A program made the position numbers and the translations under genes. The notes beneath the pieces were generated by a model that was not told where the DNA came from, did not search any database, and saw only the letters and a list, made by a program, of their open reading frames with translations. This document shows positions 47,966 to 57,059 of a stretch of DNA of 64,000 nucleotides, one piece after another. Positions within the stretch are counted from its first letter, which is position 1; each line of letters opens with the position of its first letter. The stretch is from Variovorax sp. DXTD-1 (lineage in GTDB: Bacteria > Pseudomonadota > Gammaproteobacteria > Burkholderiales > Burkholderiaceae_C). Location of the stretch: contig NZ_RWKH01000020.1 of the NCBI RefSeq assembly GCF_003984625.1, positions 55,052-119,051 on the forward strand. The letters run 5' to 3'.

Positions 47966-48898
47966 ATGACCGCACTTGTTATTGCCGAACACGACCACGC
48001 GACCGTCAAGCCCGCGACCCTCAACACCGTGACCGCGGCGCTCGCCTGCGGCGGCGACGTGCACGTGCTCGTGGCCGGAGCCAATGCCGCCGAAGCCGGC
48101 AAGGCCGCCGCGCAGATCGCCGGCGTGGCCAAGGTCATCGTGGCCGACAGCCCCTCGCTGGCCGAGAACCTTGCAGAGAACGTGGCTGCCCAGGTGCTGG
48201 CTATTGCCTCCAACTACAGCCACATCCTGTTCCCCTCGACCGCCAACGGCAAGAACGTCGCTCCGCGCGTGGCCGCAAAGCTCGACGTGGCGCAGATCTC
48301 CGACATCACTTTGGTTGTGAGCCCCGACACCTTCGAGCGCCCGATCTATGCCGGCAATGCCATCGCCACCGTGCAGAGCAGCGACGCCACCAAGGTGATC
48401 ACGGTTCGTACCACCGGCTTCGACGCGGCAGCCGCCACCGGTGGCAGCGCATCGGTCGAAACGGCCGAAGGCGTGGCCGACAGCGGCAAGTCGAGCTTTG
48501 TGGGCCGCGAAGTCACCAAGAGCGACCGCCCCGAACTCACCGCCGCCAAGATCATCGTCTCGGGCGGCCGGGCCCTCGGCAGCGCCGAGAAGTTCACCGA
48601 AGTGATGACGCCCCTGGCGGACAAGCTGAACGCCGGCCTGGGCGCCAGCCGCGCCGCCGTCGATGCGGGCTACGCCCCCAACGACTGGCAAGTGGGCCAG
48701 ACCGGCAAGATCGTCGCGCCGCAGCTGTACATCGCTGCCGGCATTTCGGGCGCCATTCAGCACTTGGCCGGCATGAAGGACTCCAAGGTGATCGTCGCGA
48801 TCAACAAGGACGAGGAAGCACCGATCTTCTCGGTGGCCGACTACGGCCTTGTGGCCGACCTGTTCACGGCCGTGCCGGAACTGGTCAAGGCGCTCTGA
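47966..48898 (+). CDS. etfA: Electron transfer flavoprotein alpha subunit
   Basis: This is a 310-residue FAD-binding subunit of ETF. The N-terminal domain begins MTALVIAEHDHATVKPATLN. The C-terminal FAD domain has VSGGRALGSAEKF, GQTGKIVAPQLYIAAGISG and HLAGMKDSKVIVAINKD, all diagnostic. It partners EtfB from the gene immediately upstream. A UUCG-loop terminator follows 23 bp after its stop, so the downstream dehydrogenase gene may have its own promoter or depend on readthrough. Confidence 0.96.
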   Translation: MTALVIAEHDHATVKPATLNTVTAALACGGDVHVLVAGANAAEAGKAAAQIAGVAKVIVADSPSLAENLAENVAAQVLAIASNYSHILFPSTANGKNVAPRVAAKLDVAQISDITLVVSPDTFERPIYAGNAIATVQSSDATKVITVRTTGFDAAAATGGSASVETAEGVADSGKSSFVGREVTKSDRPELTAAKIIVSGGRALGSAEKFTEVMTPLADKLNAGLGASRAAVDAGYAPNDWQVGQTGKIVAPQLYIAAGISGAIQHLAGMKDSKVIVAINKDEEAPIFSVADYGLVADLFTAVPELVKAL

Positions 48899-48921
48899 CG
48901 CGATTGCCGCACTGAGCCGGA

Positions 48922-48945
48922 GGGCATCGTTCGCGATGCCCTTTT
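48922..48945 (+). terminator. Rho-independent terminator after etfBA
   Basis: An 8-bp perfect stem GGGCATCG/CGATGCCC closes on a TTCG tetraloop (48930-48933) and is followed by TTTT. It stands between etfA and the acyl-CoA dehydrogenase gene (start 48973). The short T run suggests partial termination. Confidence 0.8.
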
Positions 48946-48972
48946 CGTATCCGCTGTATCTGGAGACAAGAG

Positions 48973-50781
48973 ATGAGCTACACCGCCCCCCTCAAGGACA
49001 TGCTGTTCGACATCGAGCACCTGGCCAACATCGGCGAGATCGCCAAGCTGCCCGGCTTTGAAGATGCGGGCCTCGAAACCGCGCAAGCCGTGCTCGAGGA
49101 ATGCGCGCGCTTCAACCAGGACGTGGTCGCGCCGCTGAATGTGGAGGGCGACCGCAATCCTTCGTCGTTCAAGGGCGGTGAAGTCACAACCACCCCGGGC
49201 TTCAAGGAAGCCTTTGCGCAATACGTGTCGGGCGGCTGGCAGGGCCTGCAGCATCCGGCGGACTTCGGCGGCCAGGGTCTGCCCAAGACCATCGGCGCGG
49301 CTTGCGGCGAGATGCTCAACTCGGCCAACATGAGCTTTGCGCTGTGTCCGCTGCTGAGCGACGGCGCCATCGAGGCGCTGCTCACGGCCGGCTCCGACGA
49401 GCTCAAGGCGGTGTACCTGGAAAAGCTGGTGAGCGGCCAATGGACCGGCACCATGAACCTCACCGAGCCGCAGGCCGGCAGCGACCTTGCGCTGGTGCGC
49501 AGCCGCGCCGAACCGCAGGTGAGTCCATCCGGGCAGCCTGACGGCACCTACAAGATCTTCGGCACCAAGATCTTCATCACCTACGGCGAGCACGACATGG
49601 CCGAGAACATCGTGCACCTCGTGCTTGCGCGCGTCACCGGCGCGCCCGAGGGCGTGAAGGGCATCAGCCTGTTCGTGGTGCCCAAGTTCATTGTCGGCAA
49701 GGATGGTTCACTGGGTGAGCGCAACGACGTGCACTGCGTGAGCATCGAGCACAAGATGGGCATCAAGGCCTCGCCCACCGCCGTGCTGCAGTACGGCGAC
49801 AACGGCGGCGCCGTGGGCTACATCGTGGGCCAGGAGAACCGCGGCCTCGAGTACATGTTCATCATGATGAACTCGGCCCGCTACGCCGTGGGCATGCAGG
49901 GCATTGCCATCGCCGAGCGCGCCTACCAGCATGCCGTGGCCTATGCAAAGGACCGCGTGCAGAGCCGCCCCGTCGACGGCTCGATGAACGCGAGCGCGCC
50001 GATCATTCACCACCCCGACGTGAAACGCATGCTGATGACGATGCGTGCCTACACCGAAGGCTGCCGCGCCATGGCGAGCGTGGCCGCAGCCGCCTACGAC
50101 GCGGCGCACCACCACCCCGATGCGGACGCCCGCAAGCAGAACCAGGCGTTCTATGAATTCATGGTGCCGCTGGTCAAGGGCTACAGCACCGAGATGAGCC
50201 TGGAAGTGACCTCGCTCGGCGTGCAGGTGCACGGCGGCATGGGCTTCATCGAGGAGACGGGCGCGGCGCAGTATTACCGCGACGCCAAGATCCTCACGAT
50301 CTACGAAGGCACCACGGCCATCCAGGCCAACGACCTCGTGGGCCGCAAGACGGCGCGCGACGGTGGCCAGACGGCCAAGGCCATTGCCGTGCAGATCGAG
50401 AAGACCGAAGCCGAGCTCGCGAAGAGCGAAAGCGCGGCGGCTGCGGCGGTTCTCAAGCGCCTGAAGGCCGCGCGCGAAGCCTTTGTCGAGGTGGTCGATT
50501 TCGTCGCGGGCCAGACCAAGGCATCGCCCAATGCGGTGTTTGCGGGCAGCGTGCCTTACCTGATGCTGGCGGGCAACCTCGTGGCCGGCTGGCAGCTGGC
50601 ACGCTCGCTGATCGTTGCGCAAGAGCTCGCTTCGCGCAGCGTCGACATCGATTTCATGCAAGCCAAGGTTGCCACCGCGCGCTTCTACGCCGAGCACATC
50701 CTCAACAAGGTGCCGGGCATGCGCGACAGCATTGTCGATGGGGCCGAGAGCGTCACGGCACTGGCAGTCGACGCCTTCTGA
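48973..50781 (+). CDS. Acyl-CoA dehydrogenase (long form with C-terminal extension)
   Basis: This is a 602-residue FAD enzyme of the ~600-residue acyl-CoA dehydrogenase group that adds an N-terminal segment and a C-terminal helical domain to the classical fold. Family motifs are MNLTEPQAGSDLALVRSRAE, VQVHGGMGFIEETGAAQYYRD and ILTIYEGTTAIQANDLVGRK (the region of the catalytic base). It introduces a trans-2 double bond into acyl-CoA and reduces ETF from the adjacent genes. GGAGAC precedes the ATG. Chain-length preference cannot be told. Confidence 0.93.
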   Translation: MSYTAPLKDMLFDIEHLANIGEIAKLPGFEDAGLETAQAVLEECARFNQDVVAPLNVEGDRNPSSFKGGEVTTTPGFKEAFAQYVSGGWQGLQHPADFGGQGLPKTIGAACGEMLNSANMSFALCPLLSDGAIEALLTAGSDELKAVYLEKLVSGQWTGTMNLTEPQAGSDLALVRSRAEPQVSPSGQPDGTYKIFGTKIFITYGEHDMAENIVHLVLARVTGAPEGVKGISLFVVPKFIVGKDGSLGERNDVHCVSIEHKMGIKASPTAVLQYGDNGGAVGYIVGQENRGLEYMFIMMNSARYAVGMQGIAIAERAYQHAVAYAKDRVQSRPVDGSMNASAPIIHHPDVKRMLMTMRAYTEGCRAMASVAAAAYDAAHHHPDADARKQNQAFYEFMVPLVKGYSTEMSLEVTSLGVQVHGGMGFIEETGAAQYYRDAKILTIYEGTTAIQANDLVGRKTARDGGQTAKAIAVQIEKTEAELAKSESAAAAAVLKRLKAAREAFVEVVDFVAGQTKASPNAVFAGSVPYLMLAGNLVAGWQLARSLIVAQELASRSVDIDFMQAKVATARFYAEHILNKVPGMRDSIVDGAESVTALAVDAF

Positions 50782-50861
50782 CCCAAGACCCTGTGTCGCG
50801 CACCTGACGGGCGGCGCGGCCTTCCCCTTATATAAAACCGAAACCTCATTCCGGAGAAGAC

Positions 50862-51824
50862 ATGTCCAAGCTGCCCCCCGTGCTCGCGAACCTGCCGTTG
50901 CCGATCATCGGCTCGCCGCTGTTCATCATCAGCAACCCCAAGCTTGTGATCGCGCAGTGCAAGGCCGGCGTGGTCGGCTCGATGCCGGCACTCAACGCCC
51001 GCCCCGCTGCGCAGCTCGAAGACTGGCTGGCCGAAATCACCGAGGAACTCGCGGGCTACAACAAGGCCAACCCGGACAAGCCCGCGGCGCCGTTCGCCAT
51101 CAACCAGATCGTGCACAAGAGCAACGACCGCCTCGAGCACGACATGGAAATGGTCGTGAAGTACAAGGTGCCGATCGTCATCACCTCGCTGGGCGCGCGC
51201 ACCGATGTGAACGACGCGGTGCACAGCTACGGCGGCGTCACGCTGCACGACATCATCAACAACAAGTTCGCGCAGAAGGCCATCGAGAAGGGCGCCGACG
51301 GCATCATCGCCGTGGCGGCCGGTGCCGGCGGCCATGCGGGCGTGAAGAGCCCGTTTGCGCTGGTGCAGGAAATTCGCCAGTGGTTCGACGGCCCCATCGC
51401 GCTCTCGGGCTCCATTGCCACCGGGGGCGCGGTGCTCGCGGCGCAAGCCATGGGTGCCGACTTCGCGTACATCGGCACCGCATTCATCGCCACCGAAGAA
51501 GCGCGCGCCAGCGATGAATACAAGCAGGCGATTGTCGAAGGCACCTCCGACGACATCGTGTATTCGAACCTCTTTACCGGCGTGCACGGCAACTACTTGG
51601 CACCCAGCATCGTCAAGGCCGGCATGGACCCGGCCAACCTGCCCGAAGGCGACGTGAAGACCATGAACTTCGCCGCCGGAGAAGGCAGCAAGGCCAAGGC
51701 CTGGAAAGACATCTGGGGCTCGGGCCAGGGCATCGGCGCCGTCACCGAAGTGGCCAGCGCCGCCGCATTCATCGAAAAGCTCAAGCGCGAATACCAGCAG
51801 GCAAGGCAGCGGCTCGCGCTTTGA
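50862..51824 (+). CDS. Nitronate monooxygenase family flavoprotein
   Basis: This is a 320-residue FMN-binding TIM-barrel enzyme of the NMO/2-nitropropane dioxygenase family. Family segments include GSPLFIISNPKLVIAQCKAG near the N-terminus, VAAGAGGHAG in the FMN phosphate site and LSGSIATGGAVLAAQAMGAD. It would oxidise alkyl nitronates such as propionate 3-nitronate, or act as an enoyl reductase-like enzyme; the sequence does not decide. AT-rich TATATAAAA at about 50829-50837 and GGAGAA before the ATG suggest a local promoter and ribosome site. Confidence 0.88.
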   Translation: MSKLPPVLANLPLPIIGSPLFIISNPKLVIAQCKAGVVGSMPALNARPAAQLEDWLAEITEELAGYNKANPDKPAAPFAINQIVHKSNDRLEHDMEMVVKYKVPIVITSLGARTDVNDAVHSYGGVTLHDIINNKFAQKAIEKGADGIIAVAAGAGGHAGVKSPFALVQEIRQWFDGPIALSGSIATGGAVLAAQAMGADFAYIGTAFIATEEARASDEYKQAIVEGTSDDIVYSNLFTGVHGNYLAPSIVKAGMDPANLPEGDVKTMNFAAGEGSKAKAWKDIWGSGQGIGAVTEVASAAAFIEKLKREYQQARQRLAL

Positions 51825-52990
51825 ACGGCGCGGACAAACCGGCACCTGCCGCGGAGCCCCCGCAGCGCGGGCGGATGCCGCTGCTCGACATTGCCAAGGG
51901 CATCGCTTGCGCGGTGATCGTCGGGCACCACCTGACGCGCTACGGCGCAATGCCGGCAGGGGCCCTTCCCCTGGCCCCCGCCTTCCTTGGCTGGCTGGCG
52001 GACGATGGCCGGCTTGCCGTGCAGGTGTTCCTGGTGATCGCGGGTTTTCTGGCGGCCGCCAGCCTGGCGCCCGACGGCGTGCTGCGCGTCGACCGCCCCA
52101 TGGCCCGTATCCTGCAGCGCTATGGCCGGCTGGTGATGCCCTACCTGGCCGCGCTCACCGTGTGCGTGCTGGTCGCCGCGCTCGTGCGCCCCTGGATAAG
52201 CGGAGACGATGTGCCGGCTTCGCCCAGCATCGGCCAACTGTTCGCCCACGGCTTGCTGATGCAGGATCTGCTGGACTACGACGCGCTCTCCACCGGCGTC
52301 TGGTATGTGGCCATCGACTTTCAGCTCTTCGTGCTGGCGCTGACGCTCATGGGAATGCCGGCCATGCTGCGGCGGGGCAGGGCGGCCTCGTTGGCGGCCG
52401 CCTCACGCGAACATTGGATTTCTGTGGCGCTCGTGCTCGCCGTCGCCATCGCTTCGCTGGTGGTTTTCAACCGCAACGCCGATCTCGACGACACGGCGTT
52501 CTATTTCTTCGGTGCCTACGGCCTTGGCATGCTGGTGTTCTGGATCGGGCGCGCCACGCGCGACAGCACCTGGCAAAGCGCCATCGCGCTGCTGGCGTTG
52601 ACCGGCGCGGGCGCGCTGGCCATCGATTGGCGCAGCCGCATCGCCATTGCGCTGGTGAGCGCGCTGTTGGTTGCCGTTGCGCAGCGGCAAGACTGGCTTT
52701 CGCTCGCAGGCCGGCCGAATGCGGCCATGCCGCTGCAGCGTCTGGGCCGCATCTCGTATTCGCTGTTCCTCATTCACTTTCCGGTGCTGCTGGCCACGAA
52801 CGCAGCGGTTGCGCAACTGGGGCCGCACGACGCGTGGATCGATGCGCTCGGCATGGCCGTCACCTTCGGTCTTTCAGTGGCCGCCGCGCTGGTGCTGTAC
52901 CGCTGGGTGGAGGCGCGCCGGGCGTCGTGGCGCTCGGTAGCCGGACTGTTTGCTGCGCTGCTGGTCAGCGGGATGCTGGTCTCACTCTGA
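51821..52990 (+). CDS. Acyltransferase-3 family membrane protein
   Basis: This is a 389-residue polytopic membrane acyltransferase. The family opening PLLDIAKGIACAVIVGHHLTR, with its conserved His, lies near residue 20 and is followed by about ten helices. GRISYSLFLIHFPVLL is a second typical motif. Such proteins O-acylate sugars or polyketides in the membrane. The first in-frame start is a TTG at 51821 overlapping the previous stop; an ATG at 51875 would remove 18 residues of Pro/Ala-rich leader and may be correct. Its end overlaps the convergent LysR gene by 9 bp. Confidence 0.85.
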   Translation: MNGADKPAPAAEPPQRGRMPLLDIAKGIACAVIVGHHLTRYGAMPAGALPLAPAFLGWLADDGRLAVQVFLVIAGFLAAASLAPDGVLRVDRPMARILQRYGRLVMPYLAALTVCVLVAALVRPWISGDDVPASPSIGQLFAHGLLMQDLLDYDALSTGVWYVAIDFQLFVLALTLMGMPAMLRRGRAASLAAASREHWISVALVLAVAIASLVVFNRNADLDDTAFYFFGAYGLGMLVFWIGRATRDSTWQSAIALLALTGAGALAIDWRSRIAIALVSALLVAVAQRQDWLSLAGRPNAAMPLQRLGRISYSLFLIHFPVLLATNAAVAQLGPHDAWIDALGMAVTFGLSVAAALVLYRWVEARRASWRSVAGLFAALLVSGMLVSL

Positions 52991-53950
52991 CCTGAAAGGT
53001 CCTGGTGCCTCGGCGAAGCGCCGCAGGTGCGCGATGAAACTCTCCGCCGTCTCCGACAGCGGCTCGCCGATGCGCGTCAGCACGCCGAAGCCTTTCAGAT
53101 CCTTGCCGATGGCCACGGGCAGTACGCGCAGCAGCTTCGCGCGCACGTGGTCGCGGACGACGGATTCCGGCAGCGCGCCCACCGCGTCGCTGGCCTGCAG
53201 CAATTGCAAGGTTGCGAAGACGGACGCGCATTCCACCAGGTTTGCAGGCGTGCTCCGTCCCACCGAGGTGAATTCCTCTTCCATCAATTGCCGGGCGGGG
53301 CTGGTCAGCGGCTGAAGAATCCAGGGCCAATCCGTGAGCGCTTCCAGCGTCAGGCCGCGCTGGCGCGCGCATGGGTGTCCGCGCCGCACCACGACCTGCA
53401 TGGTCTCGTTGGCCAGCGGTGCGAATGCAAAGGTATTGTGCTGCTTGAGCGACGAAAAGCGTCCGACGGCGATTTCGATCTCGTGCCGGTCAAGCAGGGC
53501 GCCGACCTGGTCGCTCGTTTCGCCGAGGAGGCGGACGTTGAGGAGAGGGCGCTCGCGCTTGATCTCCGCCATCGCACGCGCAACGAGGTCGGGTGCCGCT
53601 CCCATGATTGCGCCGATGACCAGTTGCCCATGGCCGCCGCGCTGCTTGATCTCCAGGCCTTCGAGGAAGCGGGACAGGCCGGCCTGGGATTGGCGCGCAT
53701 AGGCGACGACTTCCTCTCCGAGGGGCGTGGGACGCAGGCCCCGCGAATGGCGCTCGAACAATGGAAACCGGAATGCCGATTCGATGTCCGCCAGCATCTT
53801 GGTGGCCGAGGGCTGGGTCACGCTGACCGCGGAGGCAGCCTGGGCGAGCACAGGTGTGTCCGCCAGCGCGGCCAGAAGTGCCCAGTGCTTCAGTCGCAGG
53901 CGATTGATGAGCCGGGGCGCGCCGGTCGGATTGTTGATTCGATATTCCAT
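52982..53950 (-). CDS. LysR-family transcriptional regulator of the rhamnonate-type locus
   Basis: This is a 322-residue regulator. The winged HTH (LAALADTPVLAQAASAVSVT then QPSATKMLADIE) sits slightly further from the N-terminus than usual, at about residues 26-60. The effector domain starts near GQLVIGAIMGAAPDL. It is divergent from the FAH-SDR-MFS-dehydratase operon (88-bp gap), the classical LysR arrangement, so it likely activates that operon when a pathway intermediate binds. A perfect palindrome overlaps its start codon and suggests autoregulation. Confidence 0.92.
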   Translation of the reverse strand: MEYRINNPTGAPRLINRLRLKHWALLAALADTPVLAQAASAVSVTQPSATKMLADIESAFRFPLFERHSRGLRPTPLGEEVVAYARQSQAGLSRFLEGLEIKQRGGHGQLVIGAIMGAAPDLVARAMAEIKRERPLLNVRLLGETSDQVGALLDRHEIEIAVGRFSSLKQHNTFAFAPLANETMQVVVRRGHPCARQRGLTLEALTDWPWILQPLTSPARQLMEEEFTSVGRSTPANLVECASVFATLQLLQASDAVGALPESVVRDHVRAKLLRVLPVAIGKDLKGFGVLTRIGEPLSETAESFIAHLRRFAEAPGPFRSE

Positions 53951-53960
53951 TTCGGAAATG
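53948..53960. promoter_or_regulatory. Palindrome overlapping the LysR start codon
   Basis: CATTTCGGAAATG is a perfect 6-1-6 inverted repeat whose left end is the complement of the regulator's ATG. It lies in the divergent promoter region and could be the LysR recognition or autoregulatory site. Binding is inference. Confidence 0.45.
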
Positions 53961-54038
53961 CTACCGGCAAATTTTCGATTGGATCGTAATGGCGGGCGCT
54001 TCTAGAGTCCAGGCCATCAAACATCACGGAGACGAACC

Positions 54039-54896
54039 ATGAGACTGTTGCGATATGGCCCTGCGGGCCAGGAACGGCCGGGCCTGCTTGACGCCGACGG
54101 GATCCTGCGGGACCTGTCATCCTTTGTGGCGGACATCACCGGCGAGGTTCTTTCCCCCGCGAGCCTTGCCAGGCTTGCGGCGCTCGACCCGCAAAGCTTT
54201 CCGGCCGTGCCGGGCCAGCCGCGGCTGGGTGCGCCGGTCGGGAACATCGGGAAGTTCATCGCGATCGGCCTGAACTACGCGGACCACGCGGCCGAGTCGA
54301 ACCTGCCGCTGCCGACTGAACCGACGGTGTTCACCAAGGCGATTTCCTGCATCGTCGGCCCCAACGACGACGTCACCATTCCACGCGGTTCGGTCAAGAC
54401 GGACTGGGAGGTCGAGCTGGGCTTCGTGGTCGGCACCCGCGCAAGCCATGTGCCCAAGGAGCGTGCGCTGGAGCACATCGCGGGCTACGTGCTCATCAAC
54501 GATGTGTCGGAGCGGGCCTTCCAGATCGAGCGGGGCGGTACATGGGACAAAGGCAAGGGGTGCGACACCTTCGGGCCGATCGGGCCCTGGCTCGTGACGC
54601 GCGACGAAGTGGGGGATGCGCAGCAGCTCGGCATGTGGCTCGACGTGAACGGGCAGCGCCGCCAGACCGGCAGCACCGGCACGATGGTGTTCGACTGCGC
54701 AACCATCCTGAGCTACCTGAGCGAGTTCATGACGCTGATGCCGGGCGATGTTGTCACCACCGGCACGCCGCCTGGGGTCGGCATGGGCATGAAGCCCGAG
54801 CCCGTGTACCTGAAGGCCGGCGACGTGATGACCCTGGGCATCGACAGGCTCGGCACGCAGAAGCAGACCGTGGTCGCATGGAAGGAGGCCGCATGA
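54039..54896 (+). CDS. Fumarylacetoacetate hydrolase-family enzyme (likely 2,4-diketo-3-deoxy-L-rhamnonate hydrolase)
   Basis: This is a 285-residue FAH-fold enzyme. Metal-binding acids are in DWEVELGFVVG, and the C-terminal motif is GDVVTTGTPPGVGMGMKPEP. In the non-phosphorylated L-rhamnose pathway known from Sphingomonas, an FAH enzyme cleaves 2,4-diketo-3-deoxy-L-rhamnonate to pyruvate and L-lactate. It is encoded with an SDR and L-rhamnonate dehydratase, as here. That context supports the assignment. Sequence alone says only acylpyruvase-type FAH enzyme. CGGAGA precedes the start, and it overlaps the SDR gene by 4 bp. Confidence 0.85.
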   Translation: MRLLRYGPAGQERPGLLDADGILRDLSSFVADITGEVLSPASLARLAALDPQSFPAVPGQPRLGAPVGNIGKFIAIGLNYADHAAESNLPLPTEPTVFTKAISCIVGPNDDVTIPRGSVKTDWEVELGFVVGTRASHVPKERALEHIAGYVLINDVSERAFQIERGGTWDKGKGCDTFGPIGPWLVTRDEVGDAQQLGMWLDVNGQRRQTGSTGTMVFDCATILSYLSEFMTLMPGDVVTTGTPPGVGMGMKPEPVYLKAGDVMTLGIDRLGTQKQTVVAWKEAA

Positions 54897-55654
54897 CTGC
54901 CGCTCCTTACGCCAACCGCTTTGCCGGCCGCCGCGCCATCGTCACCGGCGGCGCCGCCGGCATCGGCCTGACCTTTGCCAAGCGCTTCGTCGCCGAAGGC
55001 GGCTCGGTGAGTCTGTGGGACATGAACCAGGGAGCGCTGGACCAGGCGTGCGCCGCGCTGGGTGCCAAGGCTTCTGGCGTCAAGGTCAACGTGGCCGACT
55101 GGGCGGAGGTCGAGGCAGCGGCCGCCACTTCGGCCGCGCAGCTCGGCGGCGGCATCGACGTGCTCGTGGCCTGCGCGGGCATCACCGGCCCCAACGTGCC
55201 GCTGGCCGAGTACCCGGTGGACCAGTGGCGGCGGGTGGTCGACGTCAACCTGAACGGGCTCTTCTATTGCAACCGCGCCGTGCTGCCGTACATGCAGGCC
55301 GGCAACTACGGCCGCATCGTCAACGTGGCCTCGGTGGCGGGCAAGGAAGGCAATCCCAACGCCTCGGCCTACAGCGCATCGAAGGCGGCGGTGATAGGGC
55401 TGACCAAGTCGCTCGGCAAGGAACTCGCCAAGGCCAACATCACGGTCAACGCCGTGACGCCGGCGGCAGTGAAGACCGCGATCTTCGACCAGATGTCGCC
55501 GCAGCACATCGAGTTCATGTTGTCGAAGATCCCGATGGGGCGCTTCGGCACGGTCGACGAGATCGCGGCGGTGATCGGCTGGCTCGCGAGCGAGGAGTGC
55601 TCGTTCACCACGGGCAGCGTGTTCGACGCCTCTGGAGGCCGCGCCACCTATTGA
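54893..55654 (+). CDS. Short-chain dehydrogenase (likely 2-keto-3-deoxy-L-rhamnonate 4-dehydrogenase)
   Basis: This is a 253-residue SDR. The cofactor motif is TGGAAGIGLTFAKR (about 19-32), the NAG-like motif is ACAGITG, and the catalytic Ser, Tyr and Lys are in VASVAGKEG and YSASKAAV. It should oxidise the 4-OH of 2-keto-3-deoxy-L-rhamnonate with NAD+, between the dehydratase and the hydrolase steps encoded beside it. Specific substrate is inferred from neighbours. Start ATG overlaps the hydrolase stop (ATGA). Confidence 0.87.
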   Translation: MTAAPYANRFAGRRAIVTGGAAGIGLTFAKRFVAEGGSVSLWDMNQGALDQACAALGAKASGVKVNVADWAEVEAAAATSAAQLGGGIDVLVACAGITGPNVPLAEYPVDQWRRVVDVNLNGLFYCNRAVLPYMQAGNYGRIVNVASVAGKEGNPNASAYSASKAAVIGLTKSLGKELAKANITVNAVTPAAVKTAIFDQMSPQHIEFMLSKIPMGRFGTVDEIAAVIGWLASEECSFTTGSVFDASGGRATY

Positions 55655-55710
55655 AGCCGTGCGGCCGGCATGCCGCGAACAGACAAACACAAATAACGGA
55701 GACCTCGATC

Positions 55711-57015
55711 ATGAATTCCATCGCCACGAGCACCGCGCTCGACAAGGTGATCGCCAAGGCGATCCGCCGCCTGGTGCCCTTCCTGCTGCTGATGTACGTG
55801 CTGGCCTTTCTTGACCGTGCCAACGTCGGCTTCGCCAAGAAAGCCTTCCAGCTCGACACAGGTCTTTCGGACGCGGTGTTCGCCTTCGGTGCCGGTATCT
55901 TTTTCATTGGCTATGCGCTGTTCGAAGTGCCGAGCAACCTCATCATGCATCGCGTCGGCGCACGCGCCTGGATGTGCCGGATCATGGTGACCTGGGGCCT
56001 CGTGTCGGCCGCGCTCATGTTCGCGCACAACGAGACCAGCTTCTACGTCCTGCGCTTTCTGCTCGGCGTTGCCGAGGCGGGCTTCTTCCCGGGCGTCATC
56101 TACTTTCTCACGCGGTGGTTCCCGGCCAGGGCGCGCACACGCGTGATCGGCATGTTCTATTTCGGCGCACCGCTCGCGTTCATCTTCGGCAGCCCGCTCT
56201 CCGGCCTGCTGCTCGAACTGAACGGCGTGTGGGGCCTGAAGGGCTGGCAATGGCTGTTCCTGGTCGAAGGCGTGATGGCGTCGCTGGTCGGCGTGTGGGC
56301 CTACTGGTACCTGGACAACAAGCCGCTGGACGCGCGCTGGCTGTCCGTCGACGAACGTCAGTTGCTGGAACACGCCATTGCCGCCGAAGAAGAGCACAAG
56401 ACCGCGCACGGACCCGCCACGGTGCTGAAGGCGCTGACCAATGGCCGCGTGCTGTTTCTTTCGCTGATCTATTTCCTGATCCAGGTCAGCGTTTACGGTG
56501 TGGTGTTCTATCTGCCGACTCAGGTGGCGGCGCTACTCGGCAAGAACGTCGGGTTGGTGGTGGGCTTCGTCACCGCCATTCCCTGGGTCTGCGCACTGGT
56601 GGCCGCGTACTTCGTGCCGCGCCTGGCCGAGCGCACCGGCAAGCATGCGCTGATCGCCCTGGTGGTGCTGGCGATCTCGGCGGGCGGCATCGCGGTGTCG
56701 GTCAATGCCGCCTCGCCGCTCGTCGCATTGGTGGCGCTGTGTTTCGCGGCCGCCGGCTTCATCGCGGTGCAGCCCGTGTTCTGGAGCTTCCCAACGGCAT
56801 ACCTCGGCGGTGCGGCGGCGGCGGGTGGAATCGCGCTGATCAACTCCCTCGGCGCGCTGGGCGGCTTCGTTGCGCCCAACGTCAAGACCTGGGCCGAGCG
56901 CGCTTTTGCATCCCCCAGCGCCGGGCTCAACCTGCTGGCTGCGACCACTGTGATTGGCGCCATGCTGTTCCTGGCATTGCGCCAGACGCGCAGTGCCGCA
57001 AGGGCCGCCGCGTAG
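55711..57015 (+). CDS. MFS transporter of the anion:cation symporter family (likely L-rhamnonate importer)
   Basis: This is a 434-residue 12-helix transporter. The signature region FLDRANVGFAKKAFQLD in helix 1-loop, then FIGYALFEVPSNLIMHRVGA, is typical of the ACS family that imports hexuronates, glucarate, tartrate and similar acids. A central cytoplasmic loop separates the two six-helix halves. Its place between the SDR and dehydratase genes, and the absence of rhamnose dehydrogenase or lactonase genes nearby, suggest import of the acid rather than the sugar. ATG at 55711 follows an AACGGAGA ribosome site. Confidence 0.9.
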   Translation: MNSIATSTALDKVIAKAIRRLVPFLLLMYVLAFLDRANVGFAKKAFQLDTGLSDAVFAFGAGIFFIGYALFEVPSNLIMHRVGARAWMCRIMVTWGLVSAALMFAHNETSFYVLRFLLGVAEAGFFPGVIYFLTRWFPARARTRVIGMFYFGAPLAFIFGSPLSGLLLELNGVWGLKGWQWLFLVEGVMASLVGVWAYWYLDNKPLDARWLSVDERQLLEHAIAAEEEHKTAHGPATVLKALTNGRVLFLSLIYFLIQVSVYGVVFYLPTQVAALLGKNVGLVVGFVTAIPWVCALVAAYFVPRLAERTGKHALIALVVLAISAGGIAVSVNAASPLVALVALCFAAAGFIAVQPVFWSFPTAYLGGAAAAGGIALINSLGALGGFVAPNVKTWAERAFASPSAGLNLLAATTVIGAMLFLALRQTRSAARAAA

Positions 57016-57059
57016 CTCAACCCTTCTTCATCTCTCTTTGCTCAACGAAAGGATTCTCC